Positions 6,770 through 13,671 of a DNA stretch of 20,048 bases are shown in pieces. A program made the position numbers and the translations under genes. Numbering within the stretch: the first letter of the stretch is position 1; every line of letters begins with the position of its first letter. Under the pieces are notes generated by a model. That model was not told the DNA's origin and did no database searches. It saw only the letters and a program-made list of their open reading frames with translations. Source of the stretch: Oscillospiraceae bacterium (GTDB taxonomy: Bacteria; Bacillota; Clostridia; UMGS1810); the NCBI GenBank assembly GCA_021629085.1, contig JAJXRJ010000039.1:1-20048 (forward strand), written 5' to 3'.

Positions 6770-7877
6770 GGTTTGTAAGCTCGTCAAAAATAAACGCCCC
6801 CAACTGCTGCCCCGCAAGCGGCTTTGCAATTTCCGAAACCGCTTTTGGGAAAAATTCCTTGCGCGCCTTGTTTTCAAACACCTGGTAAATTGCTTCGTCA
6901 ATGGGGAAGGTTTTGGTCACCCGCACTGCCACGCCGCAGTTGAGCAAAAATTCCACGTTTCGGTCCTCCTGCCCAGGGATGGGGTCGATGAGAATGAGCG
7001 GCAGCCCTTTTGTGAGCGCCTCGGAAACCGTCAACCCGCCGGGTTTGGTCACAATACAGTCCGCCGCATCCATCATGGTGTCCACATTGTTCACAAATCC
7101 ATAGATATGAATATGATTCCCCAAATTTAGCCGCTCTAAATGCCGTTTTAACTTGCGGTTGTTGCCGCATACGCAAAGAAGCTGAAACTCCATGCCCGAT
7201 TTTGCCAGCCGTTTGACGTGCTTGGCCACCGATCCGTAACCCATGCTGCCTGTGATGACAAACACGGTGGGCATATCTGAAATCCCCAACGCTTTGCGTG
7301 CTTCCTGTTTTGATGCCCGCACTGAAAACTTGGGATGCACCGGAATGCCAAATGGCAGAATTTTTTCTTCTGGGATTCCTTTTTTTTGCATCTGGTGATT
7401 TAAAAGATAGGTTGCGGTGACATAGTAGTCTAAGTTTGTTTCCTCCCAAAACGGATGCACGGTAAAATCGGTGACAATGCCTACCGTAAGGCAGCGGATG
7501 ATGCGTTCCTCCCGGTATGTGGTGAGCAGCTCGGCGGGGAACAGGTGCGTCGAAATAATGACGTCCGGCCGCTTGGCAACAATGTAATCCGCCAGCTTTT
7601 CCGACACAATGCCGGAGCCAAGCGCGCCCATTTTAATGTCAGTATCCAAGACATTTCGCTTTTCTGCAATCCGGTAAATCCGTCCATACAGCCGCGGCAC
7701 GTATTTGGTGGAAATGAGACACCCTTTTTCGACCGTGTTGCTCAAAGCCGTGCTGAAAAATTTATATGCATCCACGATTTCGGTGTGGATGCCCTTTTCT
7801 TTTAAGCAGAGTTCTACTGCGCGGGCCGCGGTATTGTGCCCGCCGCCGGCAGATATGGTCAAAATTAATGCGTTCAT
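6744..7877 (-). CDS. Glycolipid glycosyltransferase, MGDG synthase/UgtP type (GT28)
   Basis: A 377-aa GT-B fold enzyme of the monogalactosyldiacylglycerol synthase/UgtP family, which adds a hexose from a UDP-sugar to diacylglycerol, making glycolipid or the lipoteichoic acid anchor. Seen: SAGGGHNTAA (9-18), the N-terminal acceptor-side loop; TVGIVTDFTVHPFWEE (131-146) typical of the family; ITGSMGYG in the inter-domain region (209-216); and the C-terminal donor-binding KPGGLTVSEAL (278-288) with IDPIPGQE (297-304). No membrane segment is seen; members are peripheral membrane proteins. The ATG has AAGGAAAGGA upstream. It heads the minus-strand operon with cca, ispE and spoIIR. Murein glycosyltransferase MurG shares the fold but has different motifs. 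The sugar transferred is not determinable. Confidence 0.87.
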   Translation of the reverse strand: MNALILTISAGGGHNTAARAVELCLKEKGIHTEIVDAYKFFSTALSNTVEKGCLISTKYVPRLYGRIYRIAEKRNVLDTDIKMGALGSGIVSEKLADYIVAKRPDVIISTHLFPAELLTTYREERIIRCLTVGIVTDFTVHPFWEETNLDYYVTATYLLNHQMQKKGIPEEKILPFGIPVHPKFSVRASKQEARKALGISDMPTVFVITGSMGYGSVAKHVKRLAKSGMEFQLLCVCGNNRKLKRHLERLNLGNHIHIYGFVNNVDTMMDAADCIVTKPGGLTVSEALTKGLPLILIDPIPGQEDRNVEFLLNCGVAVRVTKTFPIDEAIYQVFENKARKEFFPKAVSEIAKPLAGQQLGAFIFDELTNRGAAKRNI

Positions 7878-7922
7878 GGTGTGTCCTTTCCTTATTTTTC
7901 AAATTGTCTTTTGCAGACGGTA

Positions 7923-7950
7923 ACACAATTTTGGCCCCTGGCATACGATA
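7923..7950 (+). promoter_or_regulatory. Candidate mother-cell sporulation promoter (sigma-K/sigma-E type)
   Basis: ACA (7923-7925), 16 bases, then CATACGATA (7942-7950) fits the sigma-K pattern AC-N16/17-CATANNNTA and is one base off the sigma-E -10 CATACANT. A good vegetative -35 is absent. The predicted start is about 40 bases before the first Cys-rich gene. Confidence 0.4.
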
Positions 7951-7996
7951 ACATTGAAACGGTCATCTTAAAAAATCAATTTTGGAGGTGTAATGT

Positions 7997-8095
7997 ATGT
8001 CAAGGATGTGCTGCCAGGGATTGTTTAACGGCAATGACGGCATTTTGTTCTTCATCCTCATTTTCTTGCTGCTGTTTGGATGCTGTGACGATTAA
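7997..8095 (+). CDS. Cys-rich single-TM microprotein 1 (32 aa)
   Basis: A 32-codon gene with TTTGGAGGTG (7981-7990) seven bases before its ATG. The protein has an N-terminal Cys pair (5,6), a short loop FNGNDG, a 13-residue hydrophobic run ILFFILIFLLLFG (16-28), then Cys29-Cys30-Asp-Asp at the end. It resembles the small high-cysteine proteins found in many clostridial genomes and, in size and hydrophobic build, small sporulation/coat peptides, but no experimental function is known to me. First of three in a row on the same strand, sharing the plan Cys cluster - membrane segment - acidic pair - Cys cluster. An overlapping ATG at 7993 in another frame gives only 11 residues and was ignored. 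Confidence 0.7.
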   Translation: MSRMCCQGLFNGNDGILFFILIFLLLFGCCDD

Positions 8096-8137
8096 GAATT
8101 TGTGTGACCAACCCATTTTAAAAGGAGGTGCGCGTTT

Positions 8138-8278
8138 ATGTTCAGCTTTTTTGGCAATCGCTGCGGCTGTGAGGGAGGTTCTAGCAGTACGGCGCTTTGG
8201 TTTTTAATTTTAGTACTGCTTCTGTTCTTAAACAGTGATGACGGCTGCTGTGAAAAAGACACCGGCTGCTGCCAGTAA
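8138..8278 (+). CDS. Cys-rich single-TM microprotein 2 (46 aa)
   Basis: A 46-codon gene with AAAGGAGGTG (8121-8130) seven bases before ATG 8138. Seen: N-terminal MFSFFGNRCGC with Cys9 and Cys11, a Gly/Ser linker EGGSSST, a hydrophobic membrane-length run ALWFLILVLLLFL (19-31), then NSDDG and two Cys pairs (37-38 and 44-45) ending CCQ. It sits 42 bases after the first microprotein gene with no terminator or obvious promoter between, so the two are probably on one transcript. The Asp pair directly after the membrane segment followed by Cys pairs is the shared hallmark. Function is unrecognised; spore-coat or membrane thiol role is conjecture. Confidence 0.75.
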   Translation: MFSFFGNRCGCEGGSSSTALWFLILVLLLFLNSDDGCCEKDTGCCQ

Positions 8279-8307
8279 TTGAAATGAAAACTGGGAGGAT
8301 TTTTCAT

Positions 8308-8469
8308 ATGGACGATTGTTGTAACCGTTGTTCCAACAACTGTGGCTGCGGCGGATTTTTCGGTTCGCAGAACATTTGGATTATCATTGGCGCCATTGTT
8401 ATTATTTGGCTGCTGTTTGCAAATGACGATAACAACTGCGGCTGCGGCTGCGATCACAGCTGCTGCTAA
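8308..8469 (+). CDS. Cys-rich single-TM microprotein 3 (53 aa)
   Basis: The most cysteine-dense of the three: 10 Cys in 53 residues (4,5,8,12,14 before and 44,46,48,52,53 after the membrane segment). The hydrophobic run is NIWIIIGAIVIIWLLFA (22-38), followed by NDDNN and CGCGC then the C-terminal Cys pair. ATG 8308 is chosen because GGGAGGA (8293-8299) sits at correct spacing; an in-frame ATG at 8284 lies upstream of that SD. It follows gene 2 by 29 bases and is closed by a terminator at 8484. Comparable proteins in public genomes are sometimes labelled 'chorion class high-cysteine' proteins, a label based on composition only (recalled, not checked). Confidence 0.8.
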   Translation: MDDCCNRCSNNCGCGGFFGSQNIWIIIGAIVIIWLLFANDDNNCGCGCDHSCC

Positions 8470-8483
8470 GCCAGCGTTTTCTC

Positions 8484-8518
8484 AAAAAAGGGTGCGGACT
8501 TTTCCGCGTCCTTTTTTT
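8484..8518. terminator. Bidirectional terminator between the Cys-rich cluster and the LCP gene
   Basis: Fifteen base pairs (8484-8498 with 8503-8517, two G-T wobbles) with a CTTT loop, an A6 left flank and a T7 right flank. It ends the microprotein transcript and, read the other way, lies just past the LCP stop at 8517. Confidence 0.85.
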
Positions 8519-9362
8519 ATTGAAGCAAAAAAGGAAGCGCATCGTTGTCATCTGCAATAAAAAACAAGGTATCGCCCACATATTCATAGGTTCCCGAAAG
8601 GCGCCTGCTAAAAATATCCGCATGAAAAAACAGCTTGGCATACTCTGTGTAGCTTGCGGCGTCATAGATCGCAAAGTCGGTGTTTGCATTTTTGCTAAGC
8701 TCGTTTAAAACTTCTGGGAGCAACGCAAGAGAATCCCGCTTTTGTAAAATGGCTGCTTCTAAAAACGCAAGCTGTACATTGTCGCGCCCATCGCTTGCGG
8801 TAAACGATTCAGTGTAGCGCACAAGCTGCTGCGCCGCTTCGCCGTCTAGGCGCTGCACGCCTTTTTTTAAATCAATCAGAAGCCCCTGTGAAGGGTCTTG
8901 ATAATACATATCATAGGGCACATCAAATTCCACACCGCCCAAAAGGTCCACAATTTTTTGAAAGCAGGAAATGTCGGCAGCAATGTAGTGATGTACCGGG
9001 ATTGGCACCAGCTCAGTGACCTTTTCAATCAGCATATCCGCACCGCCCACAGAATATACTGCACCAAGCTTAATATCGCCGCCCGCTACTGTGGTTTTAG
9101 CGCTGGCGGGGACCGACAGGATTTTGATGCTGTTTGCATCCGGCGAAAGCGACACAAGCAAAATGGCGTCGGTGCAGCCATGGGCATAGTCCACCCCTGC
9201 AAGCAGGATATTCATCCTTTCACTGGATACAGGCGACTGTAAATTGGCCGCGTTTTGCTGTACGCCGTAATAGATAAACCCACTTACTACACCCAAAAAT
9301 GTGGCGAGAAAAATTCCCAGTGCCAAAAGGGGAAAGCGGATGTGAGATGTTGGATTTTGCAC
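8517..9362 (-). CDS. LytR-CpsA-Psr (LCP) family protein with degenerate active site
   Basis: LCP proteins are membrane-anchored enzymes that attach teichoic acids or other glycopolymers from undecaprenyl-pyrophosphate to peptidoglycan. Seen: N-terminal membrane anchor PLLALGIFLATFLGVVSGFIYY (11-32), outside domain beginning MNILLAGVD (50-58), TDAILLVSL (64-72) with the conserved Asp65, KLGAVYSVGG (98-107), and DLLGGVEFDVP (139-149) and LDGEAAQQLVR (172-182). However the usual SIPRDTR is SVPASAKT (83-90), the usual YVRYR is LVRYTES, and GRxxRQQ is GRDNVQLAF (192-200), so several conserved Arg/Asp that contact the pyrophosphate are gone. 281 aa from GTG 9362. It may be a diverged or non-catalytic member. 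It has its own promoter, divergent from feoA. Confidence 0.82.
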   Translation of the reverse strand: MQNPTSHIRFPLLALGIFLATFLGVVSGFIYYGVQQNAANLQSPVSSERMNILLAGVDYAHGCTDAILLVSLSPDANSIKILSVPASAKTTVAGGDIKLGAVYSVGGADMLIEKVTELVPIPVHHYIAADISCFQKIVDLLGGVEFDVPYDMYYQDPSQGLLIDLKKGVQRLDGEAAQQLVRYTESFTASDGRDNVQLAFLEAAILQKRDSLALLPEVLNELSKNANTDFAIYDAASYTEYAKLFFHADIFSRRLSGTYEYVGDTLFFIADDNDALPFLLQ

Positions 9363-9413
9363 GAAAAACCGCCGCCTTTTTTACCGGCAGAAATTACCGG
9401 GTTTCTTACGTTT

Positions 9414-9442
9414 ATCATAGCATAATTTTATTGACAAATCAA
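9414..9442 (-). promoter_or_regulatory. Sigma-A-like promoter of the LCP gene
   Basis: On the minus strand TTGATT (9442-9437), 17 bases, TATGAT (9419-9414), one to two bases off consensus at each box. Leader of about 45 bases to GTG 9362. Its spacer contains the -35 of the divergent feoA promoter. Confidence 0.65.
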
Positions 9443-9459
9443 TACCTTTGGTGTAAAGT
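9431..9459 (+). promoter_or_regulatory. Sigma-A promoter of feoAB
   Basis: Consensus TTGACA (9431-9436), 17-base spacer, TAAAGT (9454-9459) with a TG directly before the -10 (extended type). A small dyad ACCTTT (9444-9449)/AAAGGT (9463-9468) flanks the -10 and could be an operator for an iron regulator; it is too short to name. Confidence 0.65.
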
Positions 9460-9506
9460 ATAAAAGGTGAGAGCTGCCATTTTATTATAGAAAGGAATGA
9501 CGGGAT

Positions 9507-9743
9507 TTGACGCTTAACCAGCTTGCGGTTGGAAAGGAAGCAATCATCACAGCAGTGGGGGGCGAGGGTGCGCTTAGAAGGCGTCTGCTCGATATGGGGC
9601 TCACACCCAAAACCAAAGTTTATGTGCGCCGTGTTGCGCCGCTGGGCGACCCCATCGAACTCAAGCTGCGCGGCTATGAGCTCAGCATCCGGAAAGAGGA
9701 TGCAAAAAATATAGAGATTCAGCCTATCGGACAAGATGCTTAA
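9507..9743 (+). CDS. feoA: Ferrous iron transport protein A (FeoA)
   Basis: A 78-aa SH3-like FeoA protein, a small cytosolic partner that modulates the FeoB iron(II) transporter. Seen: the typical core LRRRLLDMGLTPKTKVYVRR (about 23-42), then APLGDPIELKLRGYELSIRKEDAKNIEI. The start is TTG 9507, with AAAGGA (9491-9496) upstream; no ATG is available in frame. It lies 31 bases before feoB, with which it forms an operon. Normal length for the family. Confidence 0.93.
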   Translation: MTLNQLAVGKEAIITAVGGEGALRRRLLDMGLTPKTKVYVRRVAPLGDPIELKLRGYELSIRKEDAKNIEIQPIGQDA

Positions 9744-9774
9744 AAATATACAACGATAAAAGAGGTGATTTAGT

Positions 9775-11916
9775 TTGAGTATTGTGTTTGCACTGATTGG
9801 CAATCAAAACTGTGGTAAAACGACACTGTTTAATCAGCTGACTGGCAGCAATCAGCATGTTGGCAATTTCCCCGGCGTCACAGTGGAAAAGAAAGAGGGC
9901 ATAATTAAAAAGCAGAGCGAAGCGCGCGTGGTGGATTTGCCCGGCATTTATTCGCTTTCGCCCTACACTTCAGAAGAGGTTGTGACGCGCGATTTTTTGC
10001 TCAATGAAAAGCCGGACGGCATTATCAACATTGTAGATGCCACTAACATTGAACGAAATCTCTATTTGTCGCTTCAGCTTATAGAGCTTGGCATTCCCAT
10101 GGTCATTGCGCTCAATATGATGGACGAGGTGCGGGCCAATGGCAATTATATTGACATCGATATGCTCACACAGGCGCTGGGCGTTCCTGTGGTTCCCATT
10201 TCCGCCAGTAAAAACGACGGGATTGACGAATTGGTGCGCCGTGCGGTAAAGACGGTGAGTGCAGGGATGGCGCCGGCAAAAATGGACTTTTGCAAGGGAG
10301 AAGTCCACAAAGCAATTCACTCTCTTGCCCACTTGATTGAGGACAAAGCACAAGAAAAAGGTGTTCCGGTAAGGTTTGCCGCAACGAAATTGGTGGAGGG
10401 CGATAAGCCCATGATTGCGCGGCTTGGCCTTTCGGAAAATGAACTGGACATTGTAGGCCATGTGGTGGATGGCATGGAAAAAAAGCTGGGCACCGACCGC
10501 GAAGCGGCGCTGGCTGACATGCGTTATGATTTTATCACCGATTTGTGCGCGTGCGCGGAGGTGAAAAACGGCGAGAGCCGCGAGCAAAAGCGCAGCGAAA
10601 ACATTGACAGCGTGCTTACGCACAAATATTTTGCCATTCCTATCTTTTTAGGCATTATGCTCACTGTATTCTGGCTGACGTTTGGCGTAGTGGGCGCCAC
10701 GCTTTCTAATGCGTTTTCCTTTGTCATTGACTGGTTTACCGGCCTGGTTGACACAGGGCTTCTTGCGCTGGGGGTCAGCGCTGGGCTGCACTCGCTCATC
10801 ATAGACGGCGTGTTTGCCGGCGTGGGCAGCGTTTTAGAGTTTTTGCCCACCATTGTGGTGCTGTTTTTCTTCCTTTCAGCACTCGAAGACAGCGGCTATA
10901 TGGCACGGGTGGCGTTTGTGATGGATAAGCTGCTGCGAAAGCTTGGTTTGTCTGGCCGCTCATTTGTGCCGCTGCTCATTGGGTTTGGGTGCTCGGTGCC
11001 GGCCATCATGGCCACCCGCACGCTTTCGAGTGAGCGCGACCGCAAAATGACCATTTTGCTTACGCCGTTTATGTCGTGCAGCGCAAAGCTGCCTATCTAT
11101 GCGATGTTTACCGCGGCGTTTTTTGCAAAGTACAAGGCCATTGTGATGATTTCGCTCTACGTGCTTGGCATGTTTATGGGGGTTGTCACGGCACTTATTT
11201 TTAAAAATACCGCCTTTAAAGGAAAGCCCATCCCATTTGTGATGGAGCTTCCGGCCTACCGGTTCCCGTCTGCAAAAAATGTAATTTTGCACATGTGGGA
11301 AAAGGCAAAGGACTTTTTGGTCAAAGCGTTTACCATTATTTTTATGGCAACCATTGTCATCTGGGTGCTGCAAAACTTTGATATCCGGTTTAACATGGTG
11401 GAAGACAGCCAAAACAGTATCCTCGCCATGCTGGGCCGCGCAATTGCACCTGTTTTTGCGCCGCTTGGATTTGGAGATTGGCGCGCGGCTACAGCGCTTG
11501 TCACCGGGCTCTCGGCAAAGGAGGCAGTGGTGAGCACACTCACCATGCTCACCGGGGATGGGGACATCACTGCGCTGTTTACGCCGCTTGCAGCCTGCTC
11601 GTTTTTAACCTTTACCCTGCTGTATATGCCTTGTGTGGCAGCGATGGCGGCGGTCAAGCGGGAGCTGGGCAGCATGGGCAAGGCGGCTATGATGATGCTT
11701 TATCAAACGTTTGTAGCGTGGGTGACGGCCTTTGCGGTTTACAATGCGGGCAAGCTCATGGGCTTTGGCCGCGGCGTTATGCCGTCGCCGGCAGACGTTG
11801 TGATTGGTGCGGTGCTCACGGTTTTAATTGTCAGCGCCATTTTGTATCTTGCATTTAAAAAGAACCAGGGCTGCTGTGGCAGTTGTAAAAATTGTTCTAT
11901 GAAGGGAAAGTGTTAG
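9775..11916 (+). CDS. feoB: Ferrous iron transporter FeoB
   Basis: Membrane iron(II) importer with an N-terminal GTPase. Seen: G1 GNQNCGKTT (9-17), G2 Thr36, G3 DLPG (54-57), G4 NMMD (114-117) and G5 SAS (143-145); a helical spacer to about residue 280; then hydrophobic membrane segments including the Gate regions with conserved Cys (FVPLLIGFGCSVPAIMATR and MTILLTPFMSCSAKLPIY). The last 17 residues (NQGCCGSCKNCSMKGKC) are a cysteine-rich cytosolic tail with five Cys, seen in a subset of FeoB proteins. 713 aa. The start is TTG 9775 with AGAGGTGAT upstream. A hairpin follows the stop directly, before the heparinase-like gene. Confidence 0.97.
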   Translation: MSIVFALIGNQNCGKTTLFNQLTGSNQHVGNFPGVTVEKKEGIIKKQSEARVVDLPGIYSLSPYTSEEVVTRDFLLNEKPDGIINIVDATNIERNLYLSLQLIELGIPMVIALNMMDEVRANGNYIDIDMLTQALGVPVVPISASKNDGIDELVRRAVKTVSAGMAPAKMDFCKGEVHKAIHSLAHLIEDKAQEKGVPVRFAATKLVEGDKPMIARLGLSENELDIVGHVVDGMEKKLGTDREAALADMRYDFITDLCACAEVKNGESREQKRSENIDSVLTHKYFAIPIFLGIMLTVFWLTFGVVGATLSNAFSFVIDWFTGLVDTGLLALGVSAGLHSLIIDGVFAGVGSVLEFLPTIVVLFFFLSALEDSGYMARVAFVMDKLLRKLGLSGRSFVPLLIGFGCSVPAIMATRTLSSERDRKMTILLTPFMSCSAKLPIYAMFTAAFFAKYKAIVMISLYVLGMFMGVVTALIFKNTAFKGKPIPFVMELPAYRFPSAKNVILHMWEKAKDFLVKAFTIIFMATIVIWVLQNFDIRFNMVEDSQNSILAMLGRAIAPVFAPLGFGDWRAATALVTGLSAKEAVVSTLTMLTGDGDITALFTPLAACSFLTFTLLYMPCVAAMAAVKRELGSMGKAAMMMLYQTFVAWVTAFAVYNAGKLMGFGRGVMPSPADVVIGAVLTVLIVSAILYLAFKKNQGCCGSCKNCSMKGKC

Positions 11917-11918
11917 GT

Positions 11919-11952
11919 GATTGCCTGCCGCGCTTTGGCAGGCAATCATTTT
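11919..11952 (+). terminator. Hairpin directly after feoB, possible weak terminator
   Basis: An 11-bp perfect stem (11919-11929 with 11937-11947), loop GCGCTTT, then ATTTTAAAA. The T-run is short, so it may be a partial terminator or an mRNA 3' stabiliser that sets unequal expression of feoAB and the downstream lyase-like gene. Confidence 0.6.
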
Positions 11953-11967
11953 AAAAAGGAGGATCCC

Positions 11968-13662
11968 ATGAGAAAAGAAGTGTTTGCAGAAGGGAAGGCA
12001 ATTGATTGGAAGGCCGTTCAGAAAAACCCGTTTTATGAATCGCTGGCCCGCGCGTCGCTTGATACGGCGGAGCAGTATATGAATGAAAGGCCGCAAGCGC
12101 TGCCGTATAGCCTGTTTAAACTGTTTTTGGAAACCGGCGACCGCGGGCAGTACGAAGCGTTTTACTTTCAGAGCTGGCGGCGGATGTGCCACCTTGCCAT
12201 GGCAGCGCTCTTAGAGGGCGGCACGCGCTACATATCTGCGCTGGAGGATGCCATGTGGCATATCTGCGACCATTTTAGCTGGGCGCTGCCCGCGCATATC
12301 CGGGATGCAGGCGTGGCAGAGGCAATGACGCTCATTGACCTGTTTGCTGCAGAAACCGGGTTTTACCTGGGCGAAATCTGCCATCTTTTAGGCGACCGCA
12401 TTTCGCCGTATGTGCTGGACCGGGTGAAAATAGAAGTGCGCCGCCGGGTGATTGGTTCGTTTCAAGAGAACAAATTTTATTGGGAAGAAAAAGAAAACAA
12501 CTGGGCTGCAGTCTGCTGTGCAGGCGTGGCCGCCGCCTTTTTCTATTTTGCAGAGCCTGAGGAGATTGACGCACAGCTTGACCGGTTTGACCGCATTATG
12601 CAGGTGTTTTTAAAGAGCTATGGCGAGGATGGCGTGTGCCAGGAGGGTTACAGCTACTGGAACTATGGCTTTGGATTTTTCACCATTTATGCACAGATGG
12701 TAAAAGAATACACTGATGGGAAAATAGATTATTTTAAAAACCCCAAGGTACGAGAAATGGCCAAGTTTACCCAAAAGGCGTTTTTTTCAAAAACACAGGT
12801 GATCAGTTTTTCAGACAATCCGGAAAACCCGCCCTACTGCCTGCCGCTGCTGCACTTTTTGCACAGGCAGTATCCGGAGGTGGAAATCCCGGAGATGGAA
12901 AAGTCAGACTGGGATGACAGCGTCAGCAACCAGCGCATCAAATTTGGCTGGGCCATCCGCAAGTTTGCCTGGACCGACCCCGATTTTCGCGATTATGGGA
13001 TCCACAATACCGGTACCGCGTTTTATCCGGATGCACAGTGGTATATTAAAACGGACTGTGGATTTTCGTTTGCCGCAAAGGGCGGGCACAACAATGAACC
13101 GCATAACCACAATGATATTGGCTCGTTTATCCTGGTAGGCGCAGCGGACGATTTGGGCAGCGGGGAATACACCCGGCAGTATTTTTCTAAAGATGGACGC
13201 TATACGTATCTTGTCAATTCTTCCCGGGGGCACAGCGTGCCCATCATAGACGGCGTGCTCCAGTGTGCGGGAAAGGCGTTTGCCGGGGCTGTGAAAACAG
13301 CCTCAGACGACACATTTTCCGTTGAGATTGCAGGGGCATATGCGCTTCCAAACCTGCAATCGCTTGTGCGGACCTTCCAGTTTGACAACAAACGTGTGGC
13401 GCTTACCGACCACTATGCATTTGATACCGCGCCTAAAACGGTGGTGGAGCGGCTTGTGTCCACCTACCAGCCGGTGCGGACCGAAACCGGCCTGTCGGTT
13501 GGGTGCGCGCACATCTTATTTGATGCGCAGGAATTGGACTGCTCCATTTCCTCTGAGCAATATAAGATGCACAATGGCTCGGACAAAACGGCGTATTTGA
13601 TTGACTTTGCAGTCAAACAGCCCAGCGCGGAATTTGATGTGACACTCACTTTTACAGTTTAG
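11968..13662 (+). CDS. Heparinase II/III-family protein (polysaccharide lyase-like)
   Basis: A 564-aa protein with an alpha-helical toroid N-terminal half and a beta-sandwich C-terminal half typical of heparinase II/III lyases, which cleave uronate-containing glycans by beta-elimination. Seen: the ENNWAAVC segment (176-183, catalytic-type Asn/Trp), GYSYWNYG (227-234, catalytic-type Tyr), GGHNNEPHNHNDIGSF (372-387, the metal and catalytic-type His region) and RGHSVPIIDG (420-429). There is no signal peptide, so it is cytosolic and would act on imported oligosaccharides rather than polymer. ATG 11968 follows an AAAGGAGGAT; the frame stays open further upstream but that part is the feoB hairpin. 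The next gene, rhaB, starts 9 bases after its stop, hinting at rhamnose-containing substrates (inference). Confidence 0.85.
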   Translation: MRKEVFAEGKAIDWKAVQKNPFYESLARASLDTAEQYMNERPQALPYSLFKLFLETGDRGQYEAFYFQSWRRMCHLAMAALLEGGTRYISALEDAMWHICDHFSWALPAHIRDAGVAEAMTLIDLFAAETGFYLGEICHLLGDRISPYVLDRVKIEVRRRVIGSFQENKFYWEEKENNWAAVCCAGVAAAFFYFAEPEEIDAQLDRFDRIMQVFLKSYGEDGVCQEGYSYWNYGFGFFTIYAQMVKEYTDGKIDYFKNPKVREMAKFTQKAFFSKTQVISFSDNPENPPYCLPLLHFLHRQYPEVEIPEMEKSDWDDSVSNQRIKFGWAIRKFAWTDPDFRDYGIHNTGTAFYPDAQWYIKTDCGFSFAAKGGHNNEPHNHNDIGSFILVGAADDLGSGEYTRQYFSKDGRYTYLVNSSRGHSVPIIDGVLQCAGKAFAGAVKTASDDTFSVEIAGAYALPNLQSLVRTFQFDNKRVALTDHYAFDTAPKTVVERLVSTYQPVRTETGLSVGCAHILFDAQELDCSISSEQYKMHNGSDKTAYLIDFAVKQPSAEFDVTLTFTV

Positions 13663-13671
13663 GAGGAAAAG

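Noticed and set aside
6898..7449. 183-codon minus-strand frame within the glycosyltransferase gene
   Set aside because: It is a different frame of the same strand through the conserved donor-binding region, with no start signal; the glycosyltransferase frame carries all motifs.
8092..8457. 121-codon minus-strand frame opposite the microprotein genes
   Set aside because: Alanine/valine and asparagine runs are the antisense image of Cys/Gly and hydrophobic codons; the plus-strand genes have three well-placed SDs and the terminator fits them.
8342..8470. TGC/GGC-rich stretches looking like a short-period repeat
   Set aside because: They are explained by Cys-Gly coding in microprotein 3, not a microsatellite or CRISPR-like array.
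9381..9400. Direct repeat TTACCGG twice, 13 bases apart, in the LCP leader
   Set aside because: Only seven bases, no further copies nearby and no known regulator to attach; may be chance.
9970..10623. Long open frame (217 codons) antisense to feoB
   Set aside because: It lies wholly opposite a clearly conserved GTPase domain, has a His/Arg/Cys-rich composition typical of an antisense shadow and no supporting SD or family motif.
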